In this document: in pieces, positions 1 to 9,261 of the stretch
How the letters are laid out: the number at the start of each line of letters is the position of its first letter
How positions within the stretch are numbered: position 1 is the stretch's first letter
Notes under the pieces: generated by a model
Databases searched by the model: none
Told to the model about the DNA's origin: nothing
Seen by the model: only the letters and a program-made list of their open reading frames with translations
Assembly (NCBI RefSeq): GCF_015234275.1
Contig: NZ_JADGII010000009.1
Strand: one strand, 5' to 3'
Origin: Prosthecochloris ethylica
GTDB lineage: Bacteria; Bacteroidota; Chlorobiia; Chlorobiales; Chlorobiaceae
DNA length: 64,000 nt
Program-made: the position numbers and the translations under genes

Positions 1-1
1 G

Positions 2-139
2 GGGATTCCATGGCTGGCTGACCTTATCTACCCTGATGTCTACGATATCGACATCGAAGCGGTTGTTGCGGAGTACTTCAGGGTGTTCTACCACTATGAT
101 CTGAGCGGCGAAGAGGCTCAAACTCTGCTGAACCCATGA
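2..139 (+). CDS. C-terminus of an ABC transporter substrate-binding protein (5'-truncated)
   Basis: The last 45 codons of a gene that starts before the window; the frame opens at base 2 and stops with TGA at 137-139. The peptide has the tail typical of periplasmic iron/corrinoid-type binding proteins: PWLADLIYPDVYDID, then FRVFYHYDLS. In this family the tail packs against the C-terminal lobe. It converges on cbiA, the last gene of the cobalamin unit, so a metal or corrinoid ligand is plausible but not shown. The fragment is too short to assign a subfamily. Confidence 0.6.
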   Translation, partial: GIPWLADLIYPDVYDIDIEAVVAEYFRVFYHYDLSGEEAQTLLNP

Positions 140-144
140 ACAAT

Positions 145-172
145 GGAGGACGGACAGGAATGTCCGCCCTCC
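145..172. terminator. Hairpin between convergent genes
   Basis: GGAGG-a-CGGACA, loop GGAA, TGTCCG-c-CCTCC: two paired blocks of 5 and 6 bp around one mismatch. It lies exactly in the 38-bp gap between the stop of the fragment at 2-139 and the stop of cbiA. No long T-run follows on either strand, so it is a candidate bidirectional terminator or mRNA 3'-end stabiliser only. Confidence 0.45.
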
Positions 173-177
173 TGTAC

Positions 178-1518
178 TCAGCGCTGCTGGAGCAGAAAAC
201 CGGGAAAATCCGGGGTATCACCCCAGTACTGGTGTACATAGGAGGCAAAGGTATTACGATAGCGGAACACCGCGGTATCGACCGCACGGTCCCGGGCTGA
301 ACGGATAACTGCACTATTGTCGAGCTCGCCGCTCCGTTCGAGGCGGGAGTAGTGAAATTCATGTCCCCTGAGTTCCCGGTGGTAACCGGCCTGAGAGAGG
401 TCGACCTTGCGGTACCCCAGGTGAAGCCGGGCATCCTGCATGGATGTTTCGAGATCGAGCACCCCGCACATGCTGTAGCTCATTCCGCTTCGGCCGGTCA
501 TGGCGTTGCCGAGGTACATCATCCCCCCGCACTCGGCATACACCACTCCCCCCGCCGCAGCGTACTCCCTCACCAGGTCCCGCATGACCGCATTGGCTTC
601 GAGGCCTTCGGCATACAGCTCGGGATACCCTCCGGCAAAATAGAGCATATCTGCCTCGGGAAGCTGCTCGTCATGCAGCGGACTGAACCACGTGATCGTG
701 CCGTAACTCTCGAGAATATCGAGGTTTTCGGCATACACGAAGTTAAACGCCTCGTCACGCGCAACACCGATGACGGCATTGCCCCGCCCGACAGGCCCGA
801 TCCGTGGAGAAGCCGCCTCGATATCGGCCATGCACAGCTCAAGCAGGCGGTCGACATCGACCGTTTTGCTCACATGTTCAGCCATCGCGGTAATCGCCGA
901 CTCCTGCTCGGCCTCGGCCGAGACGTTCAGACCGAGGTAGCGCTCCGATACGGTCATGGAATCGTCGCGGGGCACGTACCCGAGAGGTTCCACCCCGACG
1001 TCACGGCAGGCTTCCGTGAGACACTGGTAATGCGATGCGGTGTTCACCCTGTTGAAAATCACGCCGGCAATCTTCAGGTCGGGATCGAAGTTGTTGAACC
1101 CGTACAGCAGCGGAGCGACGGAGTACGCAGCCCCTTTGGCGTCAACGACCAGAATGACCGGAATGCCGAGCTTCTTTGCGATAGCGGCACTGCTGCCCTC
1201 GGACTTCACCGAACCGTCGAACAGCCCCATGACCCCTTCGGCCACCAGGACATCGGCACCGTCGGCATTTCGAAGAAACACCTCGCGCATGTGCTGCTCC
1301 GAAGCCATGAAGAGATCGAGATTACGCCCGGAACGCCCCCGCTGCTGCGATGACGCGGCCAGGGAATGCAGCATGGTATCGAGGTAGTCGGGACCGCATT
1401 TATAGGGCTGCACGACGAGGCCTTTCTGCACAAGGATGCGCAGGAGGGCAAGGGTGAGTGTTGTTTTACCGGTATTGCTTGACGGCGCGGCAAGCAGAAA
1501 TGCGGGTTTACGCATCAT
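178..1518 (-). CDS. cbiA: Cobyrinate a,c-diamide synthase CbiA
   Basis: ATP- and glutamine-dependent amidation of side chains a and c of (Ni-free, cobalt) cobyrinate in the cytoplasm. The 446 residues match the family length. An N-terminal synthetase domain opens with the P-loop-like APSSNTGKTT (residues 11-20). A C-terminal class I glutaminase domain carries YAECGG with the nucleophile Cys330 and a downstream HEFHYS histidine. The start ATG overlaps the stop of the adenosyltransferase gene (ATGA), the usual sign of coupled translation. It is the last gene of the unit seen here; the other amidation enzyme, CbiP, is not in the window. Confidence 0.95.
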   Translation of the reverse strand: MMRKPAFLLAAPSSNTGKTTLTLALLRILVQKGLVVQPYKCGPDYLDTMLHSLAASSQQRGRSGRNLDLFMASEQHMREVFLRNADGADVLVAEGVMGLFDGSVKSEGSSAAIAKKLGIPVILVVDAKGAAYSVAPLLYGFNNFDPDLKIAGVIFNRVNTASHYQCLTEACRDVGVEPLGYVPRDDSMTVSERYLGLNVSAEAEQESAITAMAEHVSKTVDVDRLLELCMADIEAASPRIGPVGRGNAVIGVARDEAFNFVYAENLDILESYGTITWFSPLHDEQLPEADMLYFAGGYPELYAEGLEANAVMRDLVREYAAAGGVVYAECGGMMYLGNAMTGRSGMSYSMCGVLDLETSMQDARLHLGYRKVDLSQAGYHRELRGHEFHYSRLERSGELDNSAVIRSARDRAVDTAVFRYRNTFASYVHQYWGDTPDFPGFLLQQR

Positions 1519-2090
1519 GAACGACGTTTTTTCTTTTTATACAGGAAAGAGTTCCAGCGTTCCTCACTGACACCGGCCCCGGCCATCTCGGCCCGTGCCA
1601 TGGCAAAAAACAGATCGGAGAGACGGTTGACGAACGACAGGATGGACGGGTCCACAGTATCCTCCTTCATCAGCCGGACAAGCAGTCGCTCGCCACGCCT
1701 GACCTGTGTACGGACCACATGGCAGAGAGCCGATACCTCCGTGCCGCCCGGCAGCAGGAAATAGTCTGACGGGCCGGCCTGTGCCTCGAGCTCGTCGATC
1801 CACCCTTCACACATCACGGCGCCGTCAACCGGCAGCGGAGCGGTATTGGGTTTCGTGGCCGTGGAAGGAGTCGCCAGGTGTGACATCATGTTCATGAACA
1901 GCATCTGGATCTCGTGCAGGCGTTCCTGCCATGCATGGTCGACAGGAAGTTTCGAGCGCAACAGCCCGATGAACGAGTTCACCTCGTCAAATGTCCCGTA
2001 ACACTCGACACGGACATCATCCTTGCCGACTCTCGTGCCTCCGAAAAGGCCTGTGGTGCCTTTGTCTCCGGTTTTTGTATAGATTTTCAT
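1515..2090 (-). CDS. pduO: PduO-type cob(I)alamin/corrinoid adenosyltransferase
   Basis: Transfers the adenosyl group of ATP to Co(I) of a corrinoid. The 191-residue protein starts with the PduO-family ATP-binding signature KTGDKGTTGLFGG (residues 6-18) and has the conserved VECYGTFDEVNS helix, so it is PduO-type and not CobO/BtuR-type. Members are cytoplasmic helical trimers. It needs a reductant to reach Co(I); the ferredoxin at 18,246-18,461 in the same unit is a candidate by context only. A basic tail (KKKKRRS) ends the protein. The gene overlaps cbiA by 4 bp. Confidence 0.92.
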   Translation of the reverse strand: MKIYTKTGDKGTTGLFGGTRVGKDDVRVECYGTFDEVNSFIGLLRSKLPVDHAWQERLHEIQMLFMNMMSHLATPSTATKPNTAPLPVDGAVMCEGWIDELEAQAGPSDYFLLPGGTEVSALCHVVRTQVRRGERLLVRLMKEDTVDPSILSFVNRLSDLFFAMARAEMAGAGVSEERWNSFLYKKKKRRS

Positions 2091-2132
2091 GCGTATTCGC
2101 GGTTAAACTGTTGAAAAATCGTCATCCCCTGC

Positions 2133-3245
2133 TCACTGCATGTCACGGCAGCCGTGTTCGTCACAGAGCATAGAGCCATCCTGCATGGTCATGAGCACGA
2201 ATTCGAGACCCCCTGAAGGGAACCGGTTACGGCAGACCCTACGGCACGACTCTGCCAGTGCCCGGTACAACGGTTCCGAAGAGCTGAACGGTACAATATC
2301 GACAAGTGAACGCACCAGTTCAAGGGCTTTCGCCTTCAACGCCACATCTTCTGCGTAGCCGGTCTTGCGTACCAGATGCTCGATGAACTGCGGATCGAGG
2401 CCGACCGTCCTGCTGGAGAGATCGAGTTCACCCTGTGCGAGCTTGGTGGCCTTGGCGAGCATCACACCGACGGTCAGGTGGCGGAAACCCCCGTCATGCC
2501 GAATCATGTCGAGGGTGCTGCCGACCCTGTTGCCATAGTGAATAAAGGCCGTTTCGGGAAGATCGGGATACATTATCCGGAGCAGCTTTTCGCTTCTCGC
2601 ACCTGCGCACGCCACGAGGTGCGTGCTTCCGTTGTGACGGGCGACCCTGATCGTGCGGGCGATGCTTTCGAGATATGCTTCTTCGCTGTAGGGTATGACC
2701 CGTCCGCTGGTACCGATGATGGAAATGCCGCCTTTGACTCCCACGCGCGCGTTCAGGGTTTTACGGGCAACCTCTTCACCTCCGGGAACGGACACCGTCA
2801 CCTGTACCCCGCAGCGGAGACCGTAACGATCGAGCAGACCGCCGAGCGCCTCCCGGATCATCGATCGCGGGACGGGATTGATCGCCGGACCTCCCACATC
2901 GATGCCAAGACCGGGCAGGGTAACCATCCCGACCCCCTCCCCCCGGCAGAACTCGATATGGCCTTCCGGCGCATCATCGAGCAGTTCAACCCTGCAGCAG
3001 ACCGGGAGCCCGTTCGTCACGTCGGGGTCGTCCCCCGCATCTTTTCTCACACAGCAGGATGCCCCCGCTGCATCGCGACGTCCCGCTTCAGGGCTGAACT
3101 CTGCAGAGCCGCCGTCCGGAAGGGTGATGGATACCCGTTCGGGCATCTCACCATCCAGCAGCAGGTGCAGCGCCGCCCGGGCAGCCGCTGTTGCACACGA
3201 ACCGGTCGTATACCCCTGCCGCAGTTCGCCCTTCTGCGCAGTCAT
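2133..3245 (-). CDS. cbiD: Cobalt-precorrin-5B C1-methyltransferase CbiD
   Basis: SAM-dependent C1 methylation in the anaerobic, cobalt-early corrin pathway. The 370 residues carry the N-terminal family signature GYTTGSCATAAARAAL (about residues 11-26) and the central glycine-rich GTSGRVIPYS. CbiD is unrelated to the other corrin methyltransferases in the unit and marks the oxygen-independent route. Its start overlaps the cbiJ stop (ATGA), and 42 bp separate it from the adenosyltransferase. Confidence 0.95.
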   Translation of the reverse strand: MTAQKGELRQGYTTGSCATAAARAALHLLLDGEMPERVSITLPDGGSAEFSPEAGRRDAAGASCCVRKDAGDDPDVTNGLPVCCRVELLDDAPEGHIEFCRGEGVGMVTLPGLGIDVGGPAINPVPRSMIREALGGLLDRYGLRCGVQVTVSVPGGEEVARKTLNARVGVKGGISIIGTSGRVIPYSEEAYLESIARTIRVARHNGSTHLVACAGARSEKLLRIMYPDLPETAFIHYGNRVGSTLDMIRHDGGFRHLTVGVMLAKATKLAQGELDLSSRTVGLDPQFIEHLVRKTGYAEDVALKAKALELVRSLVDIVPFSSSEPLYRALAESCRRVCRNRFPSGGLEFVLMTMQDGSMLCDEHGCRDMQ

Positions 3246-4015
3246 GCCCGGAAAGATGCTTGTTGAAGCAATCCCCCAAGCTCTCGGAGGCTTCTGACAA
3301 CCCGGAACGCAGCAGGCAGGGAGGGACGCCTGACCAGCACGATGGGAATACCCAGTGATGATGCCGCTGCTATTTTTTCCGGGAGAAACCCGCTCGCCCC
3401 GCTCTCCTTCGTCAGCAGGCAGTCAATGCCGTAAGCCATGAGGCAGTGGCGTTCCTCTTCGACTGTTCCGGGCGGGTTCATCATGATAAGATGACCGGCA
3501 GGAAACCCTTTCTTCTGTGCCGTGAGCGCAGAGCGACCGGAAAAAAGAACCCTGAGCTTCATCTCGCGCCGTTTCCAGTATGGCCTGAGCGGGTCGAGGG
3601 ACTGAATGCCGGTAGCAGCGAGAACCCGTTGAGGGTTCAGCTTCATGAGAAGTGAGACTGCGGCGTCGAACGAACCGGCCTCGTGGATCTCCGCTTTTTC
3701 GGACAGGTGGTGAGGCAGTCTGTAATCCCGCTCGAAACGGATCACCCCGATCCCCGACCGGTCACACGCACGCGCGATGTTTTCATGCAGCTCAGCGGCG
3801 AACGGATGCGTCGCGTCGATAACCATCCTCATCCCCCTCTTCTCGAACAGGGCGGTCATGGCATCGGCATCCAGCGCACCAAACCGGTACTCGCCGAAGT
3901 CCATGGTGAACCGTGTCGACTCCATTTTAGTCGAATAGAGGTACGGCATGGATTTCCTGTCGAGAAATCCGGCCACCTTTTTCCCCTCGGTCGTTCCGCC
4001 GAATACGATAATCAT
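3242..4015 (-). CDS. cbiJ: Cobalt-precorrin-6A reductase CbiJ/CobK
   Basis: NADH/NADPH-dependent reduction of the corrin macrocycle between the C1 and C5/C15 methylations. The 257 residues have the N-terminal IIVFGGTTEGKKVAGFL nucleotide-binding start and the CbiJ hallmark IDATHPFA, followed by the RFERDYR segment. The gene lies between cbiG-cbiF and cbiD with a 3-bp gap upstream and a 4-bp overlap downstream, as expected for a pathway operon. Confidence 0.93.
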   Translation of the reverse strand: MIIVFGGTTEGKKVAGFLDRKSMPYLYSTKMESTRFTMDFGEYRFGALDADAMTALFEKRGMRMVIDATHPFAAELHENIARACDRSGIGVIRFERDYRLPHHLSEKAEIHEAGSFDAAVSLLMKLNPQRVLAATGIQSLDPLRPYWKRREMKLRVLFSGRSALTAQKKGFPAGHLIMMNPPGTVEEERHCLMAYGIDCLLTKESGASGFLPEKIAAASSLGIPIVLVRRPSLPAAFRVVRSLRELGGLLQQASFRA

Positions 4016-4018
4016 CTC

Positions 4019-5899
4019 TCATTCCTCCCTGGACGAGCACCTGAAACCATGGGTGAAATGCGGATCGTAGAGTTTCGAACGGTTTTGTCGCGCCCCGATG
4101 GCTTCTCCTACGACGAGCAGAACCGTGCGGGTTTTTCCGCTTTCGCGAACCATTGCCGCAAGGCTGCCCAGCTCTCCTCTCCATACCTGTTGGTCGTCCC
4201 AGCTCAAGCGGTAGCAAACGGCAACCGGTGTCGTCGGCGGGTACTCCTCCTCGAGCTCCCGCTGCACCTGGTCGGCCCATTCTGCGCTGAGGAAAATACA
4301 CATGGTTGCCCGTGCGCGAGCAAGGTCGCGCAACCGTTCTTTTTCCGGGACCGGCGTCCGCCCGTTTCCCCTGGTGAGGATAATGGTCTGCACTTTTTCA
4401 GGCACCGTAAACTGGGAGTTCAATGCGGCCGCCGCCGCCTGGAAGGACGATACGCCCGGCACGATATCGTAGGGCATACCATGCGCCTCGAACCATGCGA
4501 TCTGCTCCTGGATCGCTCCGTAAATACAGGGGTCTCCCGTATGGAGGCGTACGACCTGTTTTCCCCGGAGGCAGAACCGTTTCATCAGCTCGAACTGCTC
4601 CTCGAGCGACATCGACGCGGAACTGCGCACCAGCGCCCCGGCATGAGCATACTCCGTGAGCTTTTCCGGCACGAGACTCCCTGCATACAGCACAAGATCA
4701 GCGGCCTCGATGAGCTCCCTGCCCCTGACCGTCACCAGGCCCGGGTCGCCCGGACCGGCCCCGACAATGGAAATATGGCCACGCCGCAGAGCATCCTGCC
4801 TCAGGGAGACGGCAAACGTAAAATGGCGCGGCTGCCCCTTTTCGACATCCTCGAGGGCGGCTTTCTGTTTTTCGACAATCCACTCCTCATGACCGGCGAG
4901 CAGGGCCGAAGCCGCCTCGGAAACACTGTGTATTCCGACTTTTCGAAACACGGTTTCGGAAGGGTTCGGAACGCCCCCTACTGCTTCGAGCGCCTGAGCC
5001 TCGAACCCCTGAAGGGGGATACCGAGTTGGGTGGCGAGCGCCTGGAATGCAGGTTCCTGCAGCTTGAAATCCACTGTAGCGAGAGATGTAACCGATCGGT
5101 ACGAGAGGCGCTTTTCCCGGAGCCGGTGAAGAAACGAGCCGACAAAACGCTCCGGATCGATACCTTTCTCTGAACCCAATCCCACGCACAGGACACGGGG
5201 CCGGTAGAACACGGCCTGGACAGGAGGCTCGTACAGGAAGGGGGTCACCGCAAGCAGCAGCGAACAGGACTCGACATCGACATCCTCGTAGCGATAAGCG
5301 ACGGTCACGAAATCCGGGCAGGTTCTCTCGAGCCTGTCGGTCAGTTCATTGCGGACATCGAGCAGCAGAACCGTCGGTTCATGGTTGACAAAGGCGGCCT
5401 GTGCATCCGTCAGCGACCTCCCCCCGAGCCCGGCACGGTACTCTGCCCCCCATCCCTCGTCACGCCCGAGAATATCGAGAGGCCACAGGCCCTGCACGTC
5501 GCTCGAGGTGGTAATGACCGGCTGCGCTCCAAGCATGCGTGAAACCCTGCGGGCAAGATCGTTGGCGCCCCCGTAATGCCCCGACAGGACGGACTGCACG
5601 AACCGCCCCCGTTCATCGCAGTTGATGACGGCCGGATCGCTTTTCTTGCTCTGAAGCACCGGAGCGACCGCACGGACGCAGATGCCGAGAGCCCCGATGT
5701 ACACCAGTGCATTCCAGTTGTGAAACTCCTCGGCAGTCCACTCCGTGATCGAGCCGATCCTGGTCGATTCGGCCCCGGCCCTCGGTGAAAACAGGGCGAC
5801 CTCAGTGGTTCCGCACGCTGCGAGTTCCTGTTTCAGGCGTAAACCGGTCGTGATTCCCTGCTGAGAAGCGGCGATGATAGCGAGACGGTCTGATGACAT
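4019..5899 (-). CDS. cbiGF: Fusion: cobalt-precorrin-5A hydrolase CbiG + cobalt-precorrin-4 C11-methyltransferase CbiF
   Basis: Two consecutive pathway enzymes in one 626-residue chain. Residues 1 to about 360 are CbiG, which opens the delta-lactone and releases acetaldehyde; they include LVYIGALGICVR and LSGHYGGANDLA. From residue 374 (GHISIVGAGPGDPGL) to the end is a complete CbiF with the SAM-binding GAGPGDPGL loop, HTGDPCIYG and VPGVSSFQAA. The order is reversed relative to the chemistry, since CbiF acts first. No internal stop or frameshift separates the halves. Confidence 0.93.
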   Translation of the reverse strand: MSSDRLAIIAASQQGITTGLRLKQELAACGTTEVALFSPRAGAESTRIGSITEWTAEEFHNWNALVYIGALGICVRAVAPVLQSKKSDPAVINCDERGRFVQSVLSGHYGGANDLARRVSRMLGAQPVITTSSDVQGLWPLDILGRDEGWGAEYRAGLGGRSLTDAQAAFVNHEPTVLLLDVRNELTDRLERTCPDFVTVAYRYEDVDVESCSLLLAVTPFLYEPPVQAVFYRPRVLCVGLGSEKGIDPERFVGSFLHRLREKRLSYRSVTSLATVDFKLQEPAFQALATQLGIPLQGFEAQALEAVGGVPNPSETVFRKVGIHSVSEAASALLAGHEEWIVEKQKAALEDVEKGQPRHFTFAVSLRQDALRRGHISIVGAGPGDPGLVTVRGRELIEAADLVLYAGSLVPEKLTEYAHAGALVRSSASMSLEEQFELMKRFCLRGKQVVRLHTGDPCIYGAIQEQIAWFEAHGMPYDIVPGVSSFQAAAAALNSQFTVPEKVQTIILTRGNGRTPVPEKERLRDLARARATMCIFLSAEWADQVQRELEEEYPPTTPVAVCYRLSWDDQQVWRGELGSLAAMVRESGKTRTVLLVVGEAIGARQNRSKLYDPHFTHGFRCSSREE

Positions 5900-5913
5900 A
5901 GAAACACATGTAG

Positions 5914-7116
5914 TTATTCCTGCACTGCGGCAGCGATGGTTATTGGATTATGCCTCCCGGGAGTGATCGCGAGGTCATCGGGCAGGCGAAGCGCATGGTG
6001 CCGGGCCCGCGCATGAAACCGTTCGAGGGTGTCTGTCCTGACAGCGTTGACCACAATCCGTCCGCCGGACGAAAGCCGCTCGGCTGCGATATCGAAGATC
6101 GCCTCGAGCTGCCCTCCGTGCCCGCCGATGAACACGGCATCTACCCTGCCGTCCGGCCCGGTATGTTTATCAAACTCCTGCTTCAGCACGTCACCCATCA
6201 CCACCCGGACTCCCGGAGCCCCGAACCGCCTGGCATTGCGCTCGAAGATCCCTTCGCATTCGGGGCGCTTTTCAAATGCGCTGATCTCCAGCCCGGGAAA
6301 CTGCAGCCTGGCCTCGATGGACACCGATCCGGTGCAGAAGCCGATATCCCAGAAGTGCGAACAGTTCACCAGGTTGAGACGTGAGAGCGTTGCCAGGCGA
6401 AGCGGCATTTTCGTGATCATATCCGGTCGGCCCGGAAGCCCTTCGAACAGCGAATCGGCAATACCGTAGAATCGCTCCCGGGAAGGGCCGCCCCGGAGAA
6501 TGACGCAGTTGAGATCGTGAAAGAGCGCGTCCGCTGCGTCTGCCGGCGAAAGCTCCGTCACCCGTTCTTCAGGCCCCCCGAGAGCCTCGCCGACGAGCAG
6601 CGAATACCCCCCGTAGCCGTATTCGAGAAGACGGCGCGCAATCGCTGCAGGCGTTTTGCGCCTGTCGGTCAGCACGCCGATAAGGCCGGCTCCTTCGATG
6701 AGCAGACGATCCAGTTCCTGCCAGCTCCTCCCGGTCAGGGAGGCGAAGCGCATTGACTGATACGGCAGCTTAAGCCGGTGCGCAAGTGTCTGCAGCGAGG
6801 AAAACGCCGGAACAAAGCGGCAGGATGCATCCGGAAAGTGTTTCTGCAGGGTCGCTCCGAAGCCGTAAAACAGCGGATCTCCGGAGGTAAACACCACGAC
6901 CCGGCCTCCGGCTTCATCCAGCTGTCGCATCACGTCACTCATAGGAGGTGCGATGGTAATCCATCGGCTGGCGTGCGGAAGCAGATGCCCGACGATGGCG
7001 CGATGCCTCTCACCTCCGGCAAACACCCTGCATGCGGCGATCTCTCGCAGGGTTTGAGGATCGAAAACCGGGGAACGGCTGTCACTGAGCCCGACCACAA
7101 GATACTTCTCAGACAT
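5914..7116 (-). CDS. cbiET: Fusion: precorrin-6B C5,15-methyltransferase and decarboxylase CbiE-CbiT (CobL-like)
   Basis: CbiE occupies residues 1 to about 210 (FTSGDPLFYGFG at 76-87), a tetrapyrrole methylase for C5. CbiT follows at about 225-400, a Rossmann-fold methyltransferase for C15 that also removes the C12 acetate carboxyl; its SAM loop is DIGFCTGSVS (257-266). The 400-residue length equals CobL. The gene overlaps cbiH-cbiC by 8 bp. Joining the two activities is known in CobL. Confidence 0.94.
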   Translation of the reverse strand: MSEKYLVVGLSDSRSPVFDPQTLREIAACRVFAGGERHRAIVGHLLPHASRWITIAPPMSDVMRQLDEAGGRVVVFTSGDPLFYGFGATLQKHFPDASCRFVPAFSSLQTLAHRLKLPYQSMRFASLTGRSWQELDRLLIEGAGLIGVLTDRRKTPAAIARRLLEYGYGGYSLLVGEALGGPEERVTELSPADAADALFHDLNCVILRGGPSRERFYGIADSLFEGLPGRPDMITKMPLRLATLSRLNLVNCSHFWDIGFCTGSVSIEARLQFPGLEISAFEKRPECEGIFERNARRFGAPGVRVVMGDVLKQEFDKHTGPDGRVDAVFIGGHGGQLEAIFDIAAERLSSGGRIVVNAVRTDTLERFHARARHHALRLPDDLAITPGRHNPITIAAAVQE

Positions 7117-8518
7117 CTCTTCCCGGTTTCATTGCCTGGGCATCCTCGAGGCTCATTGCCGCGTTCACGATGGTCGCGGCAACCGAACTGCCACCCTTGC
7201 GGCCTGCGATCACCACGTACGGCGTTATCCGGCAGGCGGCCTTGAGGCGTAGCTTGGACTCCACGACATTGACAAACCCGACCGGTGCACCGATCACGCC
7301 CATGGGCGAAAGATCGGTCGTGTGGAGAAGATCTGCCAGTTCCATAAGCGCCGTCGGGGCGTTACCGATCACGAACAGGGCATCCGGATACTCCTTCGCG
7401 GCCAGCCTTATACCCGCCTGGGTGCGGGTTATGCCCTCGGCAGCGGCCAGTTCCGGCACTCGCGGGTCCGTCAGGTAGCAGTGCACACGAATGCCGTACC
7501 GCTTCAGCGCCGCCTTGCGCAGACCGGACTGCACCATGGTGACATCGGTGATGATCACGGCTCCCCCGGCTGTCAGCTTCCGGTGCAAGGTAGCCACGGC
7601 ACCCGGAGATGTCTGAAAAATATCCTCGAATTCGAAATCGGCTGTTGTATGGATCGTGTGAATCAGCGCCCATTTCGCATCGCAGGCATGATCGTCACGT
7701 TTCAGCAATCCGGCAATGGTTCGAAAACTGTTGATCATGATCGACTGCCCCGGCCTGGTGCCGTCATGTTCCTGATGCCGGAAATACCCCCGGGGAGTGA
7801 TCATCCGGTTATCGCTCATGAATGTCGACGAGTTGCCGACGATCATGACGCTGAACATGTCGAGGGTATCGGGATCGAAAGAACCGAGCGTCGTGCGGAC
7901 AACAGACTCGTCGTCCCTGCCTGCCTGGCGGACAATGCCGACAGGCGTCGATGCGGAACGATGTTGGAGAAACAGTTCCTTGAAACGATGGATCTGCCAG
8001 TACCGGTCACGACTGGCCGGGTTGTAGACCGCTGTGACGAAGTCAGCCGAGGCGGCGGCCCCGATCCGTCGTTCGATCACGTCCCACGGTGTCATGAGGT
8101 CGGAAAGAGAGATAACACAGAAATCATGACTGACCGGTGCACCGAGCCGTGCCGCGGCGACCTGGAAGGCACTGATGCCTGGCAGCACAACAAGTTCCGG
8201 GCCGGAAACCCCGCTTCTTGCACAGAGCTCGAGAATCAGGGGCGCCATCCCGTAAATACCAGCATCACCGGAACTCACGACCACGACGTTGCGGCCTTCA
8301 GAGGCCAGGGCAAATGCCTTGTCGGCACGGGCCCGCTCATGCGTCATCCCGGTCGAATGCCTGCTGACGTGAGCGGGAAGCCACCCCTCGATCAGGTTGA
8401 TATAGCGGTGATACCCCACGACATCATCCGCTTCACTGACGGCATGACGCACCTGGGGCGTCACCATGGATTCATCGCCGGGCCCAATTCCGGCTACAAT
8501 AATACGACCTTGGTTCAT
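7109..8518 (-). CDS. cbiHC: Fusion: cobalt-precorrin-3B C17-methyltransferase CbiH + precorrin-8X methylmutase CbiC
   Basis: The 469-residue protein has CbiH in residues 1 to about 245: GIGPGDESM SAM loop, VVSSGDAGIYGMA, VLPGISAFQVAA. CbiC follows from about 257 (SIMINSFRTI), with IHTTADFEF holding the histidine expected to shift the C11 methyl to C12, and the product-pocket segment GAPVGFVNVVESK. CbiH performs ring contraction and CbiC gives hydrogenobyrinate/cobyrinate, so the fusion joins an early and a late step. The gap to cbiL is 14 bp. Confidence 0.94.
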   Translation of the reverse strand: MNQGRIIVAGIGPGDESMVTPQVRHAVSEADDVVGYHRYINLIEGWLPAHVSRHSTGMTHERARADKAFALASEGRNVVVVSSGDAGIYGMAPLILELCARSGVSGPELVVLPGISAFQVAAARLGAPVSHDFCVISLSDLMTPWDVIERRIGAAASADFVTAVYNPASRDRYWQIHRFKELFLQHRSASTPVGIVRQAGRDDESVVRTTLGSFDPDTLDMFSVMIVGNSSTFMSDNRMITPRGYFRHQEHDGTRPGQSIMINSFRTIAGLLKRDDHACDAKWALIHTIHTTADFEFEDIFQTSPGAVATLHRKLTAGGAVIITDVTMVQSGLRKAALKRYGIRVHCYLTDPRVPELAAAEGITRTQAGIRLAAKEYPDALFVIGNAPTALMELADLLHTTDLSPMGVIGAPVGFVNVVESKLRLKAACRITPYVVIAGRKGGSSVAATIVNAAMSLEDAQAMKPGRDV

Positions 8519-8532
8519 AACAGATATCAGGT

Positions 8533-9261
8533 TTATCGCTGACTGCCGTTGCGGGAACAGATCAGCAGGGAAAAATACGGTATGGTACGATTCCGGAGCA
8601 CTTCTTTCTCCGATGTCATGAACTCTCCCTCCATACCAACTTTTTCAGCATACAGAATCTCGGCCGAGGTTGTCTCGAGCCATGCGCCAAGCTCATGACG
8701 TAGCGTCGAAAGCTTCATGACAACAACCGTTCCGCCCTCATCGAGAGCACGCTCGATCTCAACGGTGGATTCGGCCATGGCAAGCACGGTCAGGCGATCG
8801 GAATGACAGACAAGCGGAACACCTGCCGCCGCCCCCGCAGCAAGAAAAGCCGGAACTCCTGCGACAATCGAATATGCCATTCCAGCGTCAGAGGCGTGTT
8901 CGATCAACGGGGTCAGGGTGCTGTACATCCCGGCATCACCAACGGTAACAACCGCCACCCGTTGCCCCTGAAGCAGTTGGTCGAGCAGGAACGACCAGGT
9001 GCGGTCGTACACACGCGACGCCCCGTCCCGCTGCCGGGACATGGGGAGCTCCATGCACCTGAACTTCTGTTCATCGAGCCCGATGTCCTGCAGTATCTCG
9101 AGTGCCACGCTGGTGGTGCCGCCATCCGTCCTGCGTGTCGCAGGATACCAGATCGTATCGGCCTCCTCGAGAACTCCTTTGGCCCTGAGCGTCACCAGGC
9201 CGGGATCCCCCGGGCCCAGTGATACCGCGTAGAGGTGGCCGTGTTGCGTCATAGTGTTCAT
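8533..9261 (-). CDS. cbiL: Cobalt-factor II C20-methyltransferase CbiL
   Basis: SAM-dependent methylation of cobalt-factor II at C20, the first step after cobalt insertion. The 242 residues carry the tetrapyrrole methylase signatures SLGPGDPGLVTLRAKGVL (residues 14-31), VTVGDAGMYST and AGVPAFLAAGAAAGVPL. It is separated from CobA by its GDAGMYS loop and its place beside cbiK. The start overlaps the cbiK stop by 4 bp (ATGA). Confidence 0.93.
   Translation of the reverse strand: MNTMTQHGHLYAVSLGPGDPGLVTLRAKGVLEEADTIWYPATRRTDGGTTSVALEILQDIGLDEQKFRCMELPMSRQRDGASRVYDRTWSFLLDQLLQGQRVAVVTVGDAGMYSTLTPLIEHASDAGMAYSIVAGVPAFLAAGAAAGVPLVCHSDRLTVLAMAESTVEIERALDEGGTVVVMKLSTLRHELGAWLETTSAEILYAEKVGMEGEFMTSEKEVLRNRTIPYFSLLICSRNGSQR

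Noticed and set aside
3683..5173. Long open frame (496 codons) on the plus strand within cbiG-cbiF
   Set aside because: It is antisense to a fully conserved fusion gene, has no family motif, and arises from the high GC content and codon bias.
7322..8542. 406-codon frame on the plus strand over cbiH-cbiC
   Set aside because: Antisense to conserved methylase motifs and without recognisable domains.
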